Below the pieces are notes generated by a model. That model saw nothing but the letters and a program-made list of their open reading frames with translations. It was not told the origin of the DNA and did no database searches. A stretch of 64,000 nt of DNA from Marisalimonas sp016777705 (lineage in GTDB: Bacteria > Pseudomonadota > Alphaproteobacteria > Puniceispirillales > Marisalimonadaceae), in contig NZ_CP159808.1 in the NCBI RefSeq assembly GCF_047717795.1, positions 1,240,001 to 1,304,000 on the forward strand, given 5' to 3'. Shown one piece after another: positions 54,208-63,311 of the stretch (position 1 is its first letter; each line of letters begins with the position of its first letter). The position numbers and the translations under genes were made by a program.

Positions 54208-55332
54208 ATGGATTTTTCATTATCTGAAGAAAGAAAAATGCTTCAAGAAACAGTGGCTAGGTTTTTTGAAAGCAATTACCAAAATATAAATAAGCGCAAC
54301 GAAAATGTAAATTTACCAGAAGGATTTTGTAAAAATTTTTGGAAAGAAAGCGCAGAACTTGGCATTATAAGTGCCCTAGTTTTACCTAAATTTGGAGGGT
54401 TAGGTGGTGACGGTGATGACATTTCAATAATATTTGAGTTAATTGGAAAATCTTTATGCGTAGAACCATTTCTAGCGTCAGGAGTGTTGTCGAGTACTAT
54501 TTTATCCTCAGTAAGTAACCCTAATTTAGATTTAATCAACCAGATTGTAGAAGGTAAGCTATTAATTGCATTTGCACATACAGAGATGAATAACCGATAT
54601 GAAGATAGTTTTATAGAAAATAGTGCTTCATTAAAAGATAATAAATGGTGTCTTAATGGTACGAAATCCTTTGTTATTAATGGCGATACTGCAAACAAAG
54701 TAATTGTTTCAGCTAGGATTGATGGGGATGTAAACGACAAAGCTGGAATTGGATTATTTTTAGTAGATAACGATCAAATAAAAAACAGATCTTATAATAC
54801 TGTTGATGGGTATAGAGCATCTGAACTAATTTTTGATACTACAAAAGCAGAACTTATAGCTAGAGATAATGAAGCGCTGAGCTGCATCATTAAAGCTAAC
54901 TCTGCAGGCGCTCTGGCACTCTCCGCTGAAGCTTTAGGTATTATGGAAACTTGTTTCAACTTAACTTTAGATTATTTAAAAACCAGAAATCAATTTGGGA
55001 AATCAATAGGTTCTTTTCAAAGCATTCAACATAGAATGGTTGATATGATGCTTGAAATTGAACAAGTGAAATCAGCAGTGATGTTAGCTTCATCAACTTA
55101 CCGATCTGATGAAAAAACTCGAGATAAAAATATTTCAGCTGCTAAAAATTTAGTTGGTAGAGTTGGTAAATTAGTTGCAGAAGAAACTATTCAATTACAT
55201 GGTGGTATTGCAATGACATGGGAGTATTCAGCTTCACACTATGCAAAAAGACTTATAATGATAGACCATTTAATGGGTGATAGTGACTATCATAGAGATA
55301 GATTTAAACTTTTAAGCGCCTCTAATTTGTAA
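54208..55332 (+). CDS. Acyl-CoA dehydrogenase (subunit 2 of adjacent pair)
   Basis: 374 residues, a more divergent ACAD. The C-terminal QFGKSIGSFQSIQHRMVDMMLEIEQV and HGGIAMTWEYSASHYAKRLIMIDHL are clear; the middle domain (IAFAHTEMNNRY) is less canonical than in the neighbour. This large/small, canonical/divergent pairing resembles heteromeric ACADs, with the active site formed between the two chains. Ends overlapping the convergent hotdog-protein gene by 11 bases. Confidence 0.88.
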   Translation: MDFSLSEERKMLQETVARFFESNYQNINKRNENVNLPEGFCKNFWKESAELGIISALVLPKFGGLGGDGDDISIIFELIGKSLCVEPFLASGVLSSTILSSVSNPNLDLINQIVEGKLLIAFAHTEMNNRYEDSFIENSASLKDNKWCLNGTKSFVINGDTANKVIVSARIDGDVNDKAGIGLFLVDNDQIKNRSYNTVDGYRASELIFDTTKAELIARDNEALSCIIKANSAGALALSAEALGIMETCFNLTLDYLKTRNQFGKSIGSFQSIQHRMVDMMLEIEQVKSAVMLASSTYRSDEKTRDKNISAAKNLVGRVGKLVAEETIQLHGGIAMTWEYSASHYAKRLIMIDHLMGDSDYHRDRFKLLSASNL

Positions 55333-56581
55333 GCAGTATTCTCTCTGCTTTTTTTCTAAAATCGTGAGGAACTTCCATGGATTTTCTTTTTTCTAAATCA
55401 AAAAGAACTGCAACTATTTCTATATCCATGACTAATTCTCCAGATGTGTCGTCAATCATATGATGAATGAATTTTAGAGATTTGTTCCCAATTTTAGTAA
55501 AGTTAGTATACATTGTTACTGCCATTCCTAGAGGAGCTGTTTTATAATATCTAACAGAGTAATCCAACGCAGCTGAACCAATATTGTATTTAGACCTCCA
55601 GTTATAATCGGCTCCACAATAAGTAAAAAGATGTGTGGCTGCATCAGAAACACACCCAACCTTAAACTGACTAGACCCCATTTGTGAATAATCTAAATCC
55701 CAGGTATTGACTGCTTTTTTACATGTCATAAAAGCAGTGTTGTCAATTTTTTTAGTTGGTCTATTACCTTCTAATAGTCTTAAATTTTTAAATTCTAGTT
55801 CATTCAAATATGTAGTGTTATTTGACGTAAAAATTTTATTTATAACTTCTTTAATTTTTTCAGATATGTTTAGTGAGATTGTCATTTCAAAATATGCAGA
55901 CACATTTTTATTATCTATACAAAACACTTTGTTTAATAATATTAACTTATTTTTGCTTATAGATTTTAAATTTAAAACTATTTCTAAAGAACAATTTAAA
56001 TGAACTTCTTTACTAAATATACAACGTTCATTTTCTATTTCAAAACAAACCTTTTGCTTTAAATTACTAGATATTTCATTAAATAAGTTTTTAATAGCAT
56101 CTGAATGTTTGCCAAAATAAAATTGTACATTCATATGTGCCATTTGATCACAATCTTCTTTTTTAACTATTCCTTTATATGCTGAATATATACCCTTTTG
56201 AGTATTAGTTGTAATAAAGGTCATATCATTTAAGTTAATTTTTTTAACTACGTATTGCTTACTAATAATTAATTGATCTTTTTCAAAATTAATATCCTTA
56301 GATAAATAAAGGCTTTTTTTAATAATTAAGTCATTATCTTCATTTTGAGACAAGTCAGAAACAACATAGATAGTATTAAAACTATCTACTTTTATTTTTG
56401 AATAATTTAATAAAGAGCCTGTATCAATATCAATATTTATTTTTTTTTCATATAAAGACGATAAAAAGGACATTGAATCTTCTAGTACTTTATCAAGAGA
56501 AGACAATTTCATATTATAATTTAAATCAAGGTCAAATTGATTAATTAGACCCCTAAAGGTTTCCAAATGTGTTTTATTCAT
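55322..56581 (-). CDS. Multi-hotdog acyl-CoA thioesterase-like protein
   Basis: 419 residues, more than twice a single thioesterase. Three stretches look like hotdog folds: about 1-130 (weak), about 135-265 starting KKEDCDQMAHMNVQFYFGKHSDA, and about 285-415 starting VNTWDLDYSQMGSSQFKVGCVSDA, with GSAALDYSVRYYKTAPLGMAVTM. The middle copy has the D-x-M-x-H-M-N thioesterase pattern near its start. The substrate may be an acyl-CoA from the adjacent dehydrogenases; the number of active sites is uncertain. Confidence 0.72.
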   Translation of the reverse strand: MNKTHLETFRGLINQFDLDLNYNMKLSSLDKVLEDSMSFLSSLYEKKINIDIDTGSLLNYSKIKVDSFNTIYVVSDLSQNEDNDLIIKKSLYLSKDINFEKDQLIISKQYVVKKINLNDMTFITTNTQKGIYSAYKGIVKKEDCDQMAHMNVQFYFGKHSDAIKNLFNEISSNLKQKVCFEIENERCIFSKEVHLNCSLEIVLNLKSISKNKLILLNKVFCIDNKNVSAYFEMTISLNISEKIKEVINKIFTSNNTTYLNELEFKNLRLLEGNRPTKKIDNTAFMTCKKAVNTWDLDYSQMGSSQFKVGCVSDAATHLFTYCGADYNWRSKYNIGSAALDYSVRYYKTAPLGMAVTMYTNFTKIGNKSLKFIHHMIDDTSGELVMDIEIVAVLFDLEKRKSMEVPHDFRKKAERILLTN

Positions 56582-56606
56582 ATAATTAATATAATTAGGA
56601 TTTTTC

Positions 56607-57809
56607 CTAATTTTTGTCCCTTAACTCTAATTTAGCAACGCTCATTCTGTGAACTTCGTCAGGACCATCAGCTAATCTTAATGCTCTTGCGTATCCATAT
56701 GCATAAGATAAAGGGAAATCTGACGTGACGCCCCCTCCACCATGAACTTGAATAGCTCTATCAATAACTCTAGTCGCCATGTTTGGCGCAATAACTTTAA
56801 TCATAGATATTTCTTTTCTAGCAATTTTATTACCAACCGTGTCCATCATATGAGCAGTCTTAAGAACTAAAAGACGAGCTTGTTCAATTTCAGCTCTACT
56901 TTCTGCAATGTCGTGCATGACAACTCCCTGTTGTGATATGGGCTTGCCAAAAGCTACTCTTGACTTTGCTCTGTTAACCATAAGCTCCAATGCTCTCTCA
57001 GCTTGCCCAATAAGTCTCATACAATGATGAATTCTACCCGGACCTAGTCTACCCTGAGCTATCTCAAACCCTCTTCCTTCACCTAAAAGTATATTTGAAG
57101 AAGGAACCTTAACGTTGGTAAATTGAACTTCAGCGTGACCATGTGGAGCATGGTCATAACCGAAAACTGGAAGATGCCTTAAAACCTTTACACCAGGTGT
57201 ATCAAACGGAACTAATATCATAGATTGCTGTTTATATTTATCTGCCTTAGTATCAGTCTTGCCCATGAAAATCATAATTTTACATCTCGGATCCATTGCA
57301 CCTGACGTCCACCATTTAGTTGCATTAATTATATAATCATCACCTTCTCTGGTAATAGAACCTTGTATGTTTGATGCATCAGAGGAAGCGACATCAGGTT
57401 CAGTCATCGCAAAAGAAGAGCGAATTTCTCCGTTTAGTAAAGGAGTTAACCACTCTTTCTTTTGTTGATCAGTTCCATACCTTACTAAAACTTCCATATT
57501 TCCTGTGTCAGGTGCAGAACAGTTAAAAACTTCTGCACCTATAGGAGAACGCCCCATAATTTCACATAAAGGAGCATATTCCGTATTTGTAAGCCCAGCT
57601 CCTAGGTCACTGTCTGGTAAAAACAAATTCCATAAACCTTCAGATTTTGCTTTAGCTTTTAACTCTTCCATTATTGGAGGTATGCACCACCTTCCTCCTT
57701 CCTCAACTTGTTTTTTATAAACATCTTCGTTGTGATATACGTGTTCATTCATAAAAATGGATAGTTTTTCTTGAAGTTTCTTAACTTTATCTGAATGTTC
57801 AAAATTCAT
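56607..57809 (-). CDS. Acyl-CoA dehydrogenase, ACAD10/11-like
   Basis: 400 residues. FAMTEPDVASSDASNIQGSITR (FAD-contact), GYDHAPHGHAEVQFTNV, RVAFGKPISQQGVV and VHGGGGVTSDFPLSYAYGYARALRLADGPDEVH identify the branch seen in vertebrate ACAD10/11. Directly next to it on the same strand, 25 bases upstream, is a phosphotransferase gene, the same two activities fused in ACAD10/11. In bacteria such pairs handle 4-hydroxyacyl-CoA through a phosphorylated intermediate; that role is likely here by family knowledge. Confidence 0.88.
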   Translation of the reverse strand: MNFEHSDKVKKLQEKLSIFMNEHVYHNEDVYKKQVEEGGRWCIPPIMEELKAKAKSEGLWNLFLPDSDLGAGLTNTEYAPLCEIMGRSPIGAEVFNCSAPDTGNMEVLVRYGTDQQKKEWLTPLLNGEIRSSFAMTEPDVASSDASNIQGSITREGDDYIINATKWWTSGAMDPRCKIMIFMGKTDTKADKYKQQSMILVPFDTPGVKVLRHLPVFGYDHAPHGHAEVQFTNVKVPSSNILLGEGRGFEIAQGRLGPGRIHHCMRLIGQAERALELMVNRAKSRVAFGKPISQQGVVMHDIAESRAEIEQARLLVLKTAHMMDTVGNKIARKEISMIKVIAPNMATRVIDRAIQVHGGGGVTSDFPLSYAYGYARALRLADGPDEVHRMSVAKLELRDKN

Positions 57810-57833
57810 TATTTTTCCTTTATTAAATATTCG

Positions 57834-58898
57834 TTAAAAATGAAAGACGTTATTTGCTCTATTTATTAAGGCTTCTACTCTATTCCCAAACGTAGAAAAT
57901 CTTTTATCTTTTGTTTGTCCTTTTAAATATCTTATATAAATTTGCTGAAGTATGACTGCTAATTTAAATGCACCGAAAGCATAATACCAATTTATATTTT
58001 CTAAATCAAAACCAGTTCTATTTGAATAATAATCTATTATCTCTTTCCTAGTTGGGTATAGTATATTATCAGTTGGCATAGAGGTTATAAACTTACATTC
58101 TTCATTATCATTTTCATCAATCCAATAATTTAACATATGACCAACATCCATTAAAGGGTCTCCTCTCGTACACATATCCCAATCAAAAACGGCTACTGGG
58201 TCAAACGGATCTATATTACTCCACATAATATTGTCTAATTTAAAATCATTATGTAAAATAGTAACAACCTTAGACTGTGGTAGGTTTAACCTCAAATATG
58301 ACGTTAATTTATCAAACCTAGATTTTAAATTTTCATTCTCAGTAGACTTTTTCCACCTGTCTTCCCAGCCATTTAGTTGCCTTAATGCAAACCCTTCTGG
58401 TTTTCCCAAGTCACCTAGCCCAACTTGATTTGGATTAACCTTATGCAAGTCAGCTAGAATATCAATCATTCTAAAACTTATTTTTCTAACATTCTCTTTT
58501 GAATTAGCAATATGATCATGCATTTTTTTTCTTATTACATAACCATTTCTTCTTTCAATAATATGGAACTTAGAACCTATAATACTCTCATCATCGCAGA
58601 AATATAAACTCTTAGGAGCAAGGGGAAATTTACTATTTATTTGAGACTGGACCTTATATTCTCTTAACATATCATGTGAAGATGGAGCAATCGGACCAAG
58701 AGGGGGCCTTCTCAAAACGTACTCTTTATTATCTAATTGTAATAAGTAGGTTAAATTAGCGTGGCCACCAGAAAATTGTAATATTTCGAGATTATCAAAG
58801 CTGTAATCCAATTCGTTTTTTAGGTAGGTTTTTAATTTATTGAGATCTAGCTTTTCGTCTGCTCTAACATTAATTAACTCTTGATCGATAGTATTCAT
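57834..58898 (-). CDS. Aminoglycoside-phosphotransferase-fold kinase (ACAD10/11 kinase-like)
   Basis: 354 residues of the APH/choline-kinase fold. N-terminal FSGGHANLTYLLQLDNKEYVLRRPPLGP is the ATP-binding part of this kinase subgroup. Catalytic loop HNDFKLDNIMW (Brenner motif H-x-D-x4-N) and the metal-binding VFDWDMCTRGDPLMDVGHML follow. It precedes the ACAD gene with a 25-base gap, matching ACAD11-type and levulinate/4-hydroxyacid catabolism kinases. Expected to phosphorylate a 4-hydroxyacyl-CoA. Confidence 0.85.
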   Translation of the reverse strand: MNTIDQELINVRADEKLDLNKLKTYLKNELDYSFDNLEILQFSGGHANLTYLLQLDNKEYVLRRPPLGPIAPSSHDMLREYKVQSQINSKFPLAPKSLYFCDDESIIGSKFHIIERRNGYVIRKKMHDHIANSKENVRKISFRMIDILADLHKVNPNQVGLGDLGKPEGFALRQLNGWEDRWKKSTENENLKSRFDKLTSYLRLNLPQSKVVTILHNDFKLDNIMWSNIDPFDPVAVFDWDMCTRGDPLMDVGHMLNYWIDENDNEECKFITSMPTDNILYPTRKEIIDYYSNRTGFDLENINWYYAFGAFKLAVILQQIYIRYLKGQTKDKRFSTFGNRVEALINRANNVFHF

Positions 58899-59024
58899 AA
58901 TAAGTAATTATTAACGCTCCAAAATTATTTTAAAAGAAAATTAAATATGATAATCTTTTCTACTATTTATCATGTTAAATAGAATCACAACTAATAATTT
59001 ATATAATTAACATTTAGGGAAAAT

Positions 59025-59807
59025 ATGGAAAACTTATTCAATTTAAACGGTAAAATAGCACTGGTTACGGGTGGATCAAGAGGTATTGGTGCAATGATAG
59101 CTGAAGGTTTTGTTCGTAATGGAGTAAAAACATATATCTCTTCAAGAAAATCAGACCCTTGCGATAAAAAAGCAAAAGAACTCTCAAAGTATGGAGAATG
59201 TATTTCCATACCTGCAGACTTAACTGACATGAACGAAATGGATAAATTAGTTACTAAAATTAAAGATAAAGAAACCAAACTTAATATTTTAGTAAATAAT
59301 GCAGGAGCAGCTTGGGGTGCTTCATTTGATGACTTTCCAGAGATCGGTTGGGATAAGGTTATGGACACTAATGTTAAGTCTGTTTTTTTTCTTACTCAAA
59401 AATTAGTTGATATATTAGAGACGTCAGCAAGCACGTCTGATCCTTCAAGAATTATAAATATTGGATCCATAGATGGCCTTGGAATTCCAAGAGCTGAGAC
59501 ATACTCTTATCCCGCATCCAAAGCGGCAGTTCATCAACTTACAAAAGTTTTAGCTAATAGATTAGCAAACCGAAATATAAACGTTAATGCTATTGCGCCT
59601 GGACCTTTTGAGAGTAATATGATGGCCCACACTCTTGAAGAATATGGAGAACAAATAAAATCTTCAGTTCCCAGGGGAAGAATTGGCGTTCCTGAAGATA
59701 TGGCAGGTGCATCTATTTTTTTATCTTCAAAAGCGAGCTCTTATATAACAGGTTCAATAATTCCTGTTGACGGAGGATCTTTAATTGCGAGAAGGCATAT
59801 GGAGTAA
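59025..59807 (+). CDS. SDR oxidoreductase (RhlG/FabG-like)
   Basis: 260 residues. Glycine loop GGSRGIG, NNAGAAWG, catalytic Y-x3-K in YPASK and the C-terminal GSIIPVDGG. FDDFPEIGWDKVMDTNVKSVFFLTQ is typical of RhlG-like 3-oxoacyl reductases. It is divergent from the kinase/ACAD pair across 126 bases and could supply or use hydroxyacyl intermediates. It is convergent with the LysR gene (one base between stops). Confidence 0.85.
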   Translation: MENLFNLNGKIALVTGGSRGIGAMIAEGFVRNGVKTYISSRKSDPCDKKAKELSKYGECISIPADLTDMNEMDKLVTKIKDKETKLNILVNNAGAAWGASFDDFPEIGWDKVMDTNVKSVFFLTQKLVDILETSASTSDPSRIINIGSIDGLGIPRAETYSYPASKAAVHQLTKVLANRLANRNINVNAIAPGPFESNMMAHTLEEYGEQIKSSVPRGRIGVPEDMAGASIFLSSKASSYITGSIIPVDGGSLIARRHME

Positions 59808-59808
59808 A

Positions 59809-60708
59809 CTATATAGCTCCAGATCTAAGGTGGCTATTAATAGCATCTATAAATAATTTTACTTTCATTGGGAGGTATCTTCTATCTGGATAAATTGCAT
59901 ATACCCCCCTGTCTGGAACCATAATATGGTCAGGAAGTAGGGCTAATAACTCTCCTGTTTTAATTTTATCTTTACAAAAAACGTCTGGTATTCTGCATAA
60001 ACCTATACCTTTTATAGTACTATTTAACAGTAGTTCTAAAGTATTAGTATAAATAACGGGATTTGTATTAATTGTAGTTTCTTCATTAGTTTTTTTGTTT
60101 TTAAAGGTAAGGTTGGAGTTTTTATAGTTTTTATAAACAACTGAAGGGATTTTTTTTAAATCATCAGGTTTTGAAGGCATACCATATTTTTCAATTAAGC
60201 TTGGGCTAGCACAAACATGTGCAGGAAAATCACAAATTCGCCGCGCAATCAAACCTGAATCATCTAATTTTCCTATACGAATAACAAGATCATAACCTTC
60301 TTCAATTATGTTTATTTGTTTATCGTCAAAATCAATATCAAGGATAACTTCTGGATATTTCTTTGCATAATTCGTTATAACTTCAACTAAAAACCTTTCT
60401 CCAAATGCCATAGGTGCATTAATTCTTAATTTGCCTGTAGGTTGCTCTAATCCATGTGTAATTTTTCTTATAACCGCTTTTATTTCATCTTCACTTCTGT
60501 TTAGAGTTTCAAATAATTGCTCTCCGGCGTCAGTTAACGTTACTACTCTGGTAGTCCTATTAAATAAAACTAATTGCAAACGATCTTCTAAAATTTTTAT
60601 CTGCTTACTTACTGCTGCTCCAGAAATTCCTAATTTAGAGGCTGCTTTAGTAAAACTTTTATGCTTAGAGACCTCCATCATAATATCAAAACTATTTTGA
60701 AAAATCAT
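59809..60708 (-). CDS. LysR-family transcriptional regulator
   Basis: 299 residues. N-terminal winged helix-turn-helix (FDIMMEVSKHKSFTKAASKLGISGAAVSKQIKILEDRL) and a type 2 periplasmic-binding-like effector domain (LRINAPMAFGERFLVEVITNYAKKYPEVILDI). Of the group that resembles DmlR/Tas-type LTTRs. It is divergent from the CDGSH-like small gene and the DoxX-pirin run, which it may control; no binding site was resolved. Confidence 0.9.
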   Translation of the reverse strand: MIFQNSFDIMMEVSKHKSFTKAASKLGISGAAVSKQIKILEDRLQLVLFNRTTRVVTLTDAGEQLFETLNRSEDEIKAVIRKITHGLEQPTGKLRINAPMAFGERFLVEVITNYAKKYPEVILDIDFDDKQINIIEEGYDLVIRIGKLDDSGLIARRICDFPAHVCASPSLIEKYGMPSKPDDLKKIPSVVYKNYKNSNLTFKNKKTNEETTINTNPVIYTNTLELLLNSTIKGIGLCRIPDVFCKDKIKTGELLALLPDHIMVPDRGVYAIYPDRRYLPMKVKLFIDAINSHLRSGAI

Positions 60709-60811
60709 ATATTGCTATCCTCAGGTTATCAATAAAATAACTTTTAAGCATATTAACATCTTTAAATCAATAATATATCACTAATGTAAATATTAATTTA
60801 TGGAGATATGT

Positions 60812-60943
60812 ATGACAGAAGAAAACAAATGTGGTTGCGGCAGATCACCTACAGGTAAATGTATTGGATGGCACGCACTTAGTGAAGAAGATTATCTGAA
60901 AAAAAAAGAAAATTACGAAGCTAATAAAACTAAAAAAAATTAA
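60812..60943 (+). CDS. 43-residue CDGSH-like cysteine/histidine protein
   Basis: ATG with GGAGATAT about seven bases upstream (TTATGGAGATATGT). It has a compact metal site C7-G-C9-G-R-S-P-T-G-K-C17-I-G-W-H21. This is very close to the CDGSH iron-sulfur signature (C-x-C-x2-S...C-x-G-x-H), but with seven rather than eight residues between the second and third Cys and with Ile/Trp where CDGSH has Asp/Ser. The rest is a short charged helix. If it binds a [2Fe-2S] cluster or zinc, it is one of the smallest such domains. It lies between LysR and the DoxX-pirin run. Confidence 0.7.
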   Translation: MTEENKCGCGRSPTGKCIGWHALSEEDYLKKKENYEANKTKKN

Positions 60944-61037
60944 TAAAACAAAATCATTAACTTAGAATATTAAATTAAAGCGTGTGATTTTAATCATTAA
61001 CTTATTTAATATTCTAAATTTAAGAAAGGTTATATTC

Positions 61038-61442
61038 ATGTCAAAAATCAATACAATTACCTCCATTATAAACATTACTAGTGCTCCTATTGGACGTTTG
61101 TTAATTTCTTTTATGTTTTTAATGTCTGGTTTAAATAAAGTTGGTAATTACTCAAATACTTCTGGTTGGATGGAAGCCATGGGCGTTTCTGGTTCTCTTT
61201 TGCCATTAGTGATTATTTTTGAAATATTTGCTGCTGTTGCAGTTATAGTTGGTTGGAAAACTAAAATAGCAGCTTTTCTCCTAGCAGGTTTCTGCATATT
61301 GTCAGGTTTGATATTTCATTCAGACTTTAGCAATCAAATTGAGATGATAATGTTTATGAAAAATATTGCTATAGCAGGTGGTTTTTTAATTTTAGTAGTT
61401 AATGGTGCAGGTAATTATTCTCTTGATAATAGAAAGAAATGA
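61038..61442 (+). CDS. DoxX-family membrane protein
   Basis: 134 residues from the ATG at 61038, with AAGAAAGG eight bases before it (an in-frame extension upstream is improbable). Four membrane helices; PIGRLLISFMFLMSGLNKVGN and MEAMGVSGSLLPLVIIFEIFAAVAVIVGWKTK are clear DoxX motifs. DoxX proteins are often encoded beside pirin and quinone/FMN reductases, as here, and are associated with oxidative or thiol stress. Confidence 0.88.
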   Translation: MSKINTITSIINITSAPIGRLLISFMFLMSGLNKVGNYSNTSGWMEAMGVSGSLLPLVIIFEIFAAVAVIVGWKTKIAAFLLAGFCILSGLIFHSDFSNQIEMIMFMKNIAIAGGFLILVVNGAGNYSLDNRKK

Positions 61443-61559
61443 TTAAATGGTTGATGAAAGTTGTTTGTAACTCTTTGATCTTTGGAATACAGACACGCCT
61501 TGCCGCATTCTTTTCATTGTCTAACTAACAGCTGAATTTATGATTATAGGAGATAAATC

Positions 61560-62264
61560 ATGATCACAAGTTACGCATTTGCAGATCTTGGAGGTGTCAA
61601 TCATGGATGGCTTAATGCCAAGCATCATTTTAGCTTTGCTAATTATCACAATCCAGAGAAAATGTGTCATGGTGAGTTACTAGTAATAAATGACGACAGA
61701 ATTCAACCACATACAGGTTTTGACACACATCCTCACAAGGATATGGAAATTATAACCTATGTCCGCAAAGGCGCTATTACTCATAAAGATAATAAAGGAA
61801 ATGAAGGCAGGACAACTGCTGGAAATGTTCAAGTTATGAGCGCTGGAACTGGAATATTGCATTCTGAATTTAACTTAGAAGATGAAGAAACAAATATTTA
61901 TCAAATTTGGATAAAGCCCAAAACAACTGGTATTAAACCTGATTGGGGCATGGCTGAATTTCCAAAACAAGCGGCTACAAAATCTTTACCATTACTAGTA
62001 TCTGGAGATAAAAAAGCACCACTAAATATAAATCAAGATGCTAGAATTTATGCTGGCCGACTTAATGAAGGTGACCAAATAATACATAATATTATTGGCA
62101 AAGCATATATTTTAATATCTGAAGGAACAATAAATATAAGTGGAAACATAGCACAAAAAGGAGATGGTCTTGCCTTGTCAGAAGAAAAGTTTGTTAAACT
62201 AGACGCACTAAGTGATGCGGAGTTACTTATAATAGAGGTTCCTGGAAAAGAAGATGCAAGGTAA
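61560..62264 (+). CDS. Pirin family protein
   Basis: 234 residues, bicupin. The N-terminal cupin holds the metal site H57 and H59 (DTHPHKDME), H101 and E103 (LHSEF), all intact as in YhhW/human pirin, which have quercetinase or iron-sensing activity. A GGAG ribosome-binding site stands eight bases before the start. Located between DoxX and an NADPH-FMN reductase, a common stress gene group. Confidence 0.9.
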   Translation: MITSYAFADLGGVNHGWLNAKHHFSFANYHNPEKMCHGELLVINDDRIQPHTGFDTHPHKDMEIITYVRKGAITHKDNKGNEGRTTAGNVQVMSAGTGILHSEFNLEDEETNIYQIWIKPKTTGIKPDWGMAEFPKQAATKSLPLLVSGDKKAPLNINQDARIYAGRLNEGDQIIHNIIGKAYILISEGTINISGNIAQKGDGLALSEEKFVKLDALSDAELLIIEVPGKEDAR

Positions 62265-62332
62265 ATTAAGTTATTTAATAAAAAGAAAATCGAAATAAGT
62301 TCAATATTTCATAACAAGTGGAGATTTAAAAG

Positions 62333-62881
62333 ATGAAAAAAAATATTTTTATAATAGGTGGTAGCCTAAGGAAGAAATCATACAACAAATTTCTAGCATC
62401 TAATCTAATTGAGATTGGGAAAAATGATTTTAATTTTGAGATATTCTCTGATTTTAACTTGCTACCAATGTATAATACTGACGATCATTCTGAAAATGAT
62501 TGGCCTTCGGCACTTTTAGAAATTGGAGATAAAATTAAAAATGCAGATGGGGTTATTTTTATAACGCCAGAATATAATTTTTCAGTGCCTGGTTATTTAA
62601 AAAATTGTATTGATTGGATTTCCAGACTACCTAACCAACCACTTGACAAAAAACCCGTTTGTATACAATCCGCTTCTTTAGGACCACTTGGAGGAGCTAG
62701 AGTTCAATACCATCTTCGTCAAATCCTTGTGTTTTTAAATGCACGAGTTATGAATAAAAATGAAATATTTGTAACATTTGCTAAAACGAAGTTTGATGAA
62801 ACAGGTAAGTTAATTGATGAGCAAACAATAAATTTTATCAAAGATCAACTTAATGGATTTAAAATTTTTATAAACGAATAA
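62333..62881 (+). CDS. NADPH-dependent FMN reductase (ChrR/YieF-like)
   Basis: 182 residues. Flavodoxin-like fold: FIIGGSLRKKSYNKFLA (FMN phosphate loop) and FITPEYNFSVPGYLKNCIDWISR (flavin ring contact) are the family motifs. It reduces quinones, chromate or azo compounds with NAD(P)H and FMN, lowering oxidative stress. Third gene of the DoxX-pirin-reductase-YciI run, with 27 bases to the next start. Confidence 0.88.
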   Translation: MKKNIFIIGGSLRKKSYNKFLASNLIEIGKNDFNFEIFSDFNLLPMYNTDDHSENDWPSALLEIGDKIKNADGVIFITPEYNFSVPGYLKNCIDWISRLPNQPLDKKPVCIQSASLGPLGGARVQYHLRQILVFLNARVMNKNEIFVTFAKTKFDETGKLIDEQTINFIKDQLNGFKIFINE

Positions 62882-62908
62882 AATTGATACTTTATAAAGG
62901 AGAATAAG

Positions 62909-63301
62909 ATGAGCGTTCCAAAGGTTACAAAACAAGATGTTCTAAACGCATCAAGTGAAATGCTTAATAAAGATTTATATGTCGTTTTCACAAAACCTGA
63001 AAATGGAATGAAAGCCGTTATGGAAAACTTAGAAGAACACTTAAAGTTCCAAGTTTCTCTCGAAAAAAATGGGGTCATGTTTGGAGCTGGTCCATTTTGG
63101 GAAGATAATGAAATCGATTGGAATGGAGAAGGAATGGTGATAATTAGAGCAAACTCTCTTGATCATGCAAAGCAAATTGCTGCTTCCGATCCAATGCATC
63201 AATCAGGCGCAAGAAATTTCACCGTTAGACCGTGGCTCTTAAACGAAGGTAACATTCAAGTTTCATTAGATTATTCAACTGGAAAATTTAAGTTAAAATA
63301 A
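62909..63301 (+). CDS. YciI-like protein
   Basis: 130 residues with a strong AGGAGA ribosome-binding site. YVVFTKPENGMKAVMENLEEHLKFQ and MVIIRANSLDHAKQIAASDPMHQSGARNFTVRPW follow the YciI dimeric ferredoxin-like fold, whose conserved His/Asp (HLKFQ...SDPMH) form a putative active site. Small YCII proteins are thought to act in chlorohydroquinone or muconolactone-type chemistry, but most have no known role. Last gene of the run; convergent with a truncated acyl-CoA synthetase. Confidence 0.8.
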   Translation: MSVPKVTKQDVLNASSEMLNKDLYVVFTKPENGMKAVMENLEEHLKFQVSLEKNGVMFGAGPFWEDNEIDWNGEGMVIIRANSLDHAKQIAASDPMHQSGARNFTVRPWLLNEGNIQVSLDYSTGKFKLK

Positions 63302-63311
63302 GTTTTTTCTG

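Noticed and set aside
54276..54740. 154-residue frame on the minus strand
   Set aside because: Antisense to the second acyl-CoA dehydrogenase; composition is that of a reverse-complement shadow.
58991..59368. 125-residue frame on the minus strand
   Set aside because: Antisense to the start of the SDR at 59025, where the glycine loop and NNAG are unmistakable on the plus strand.
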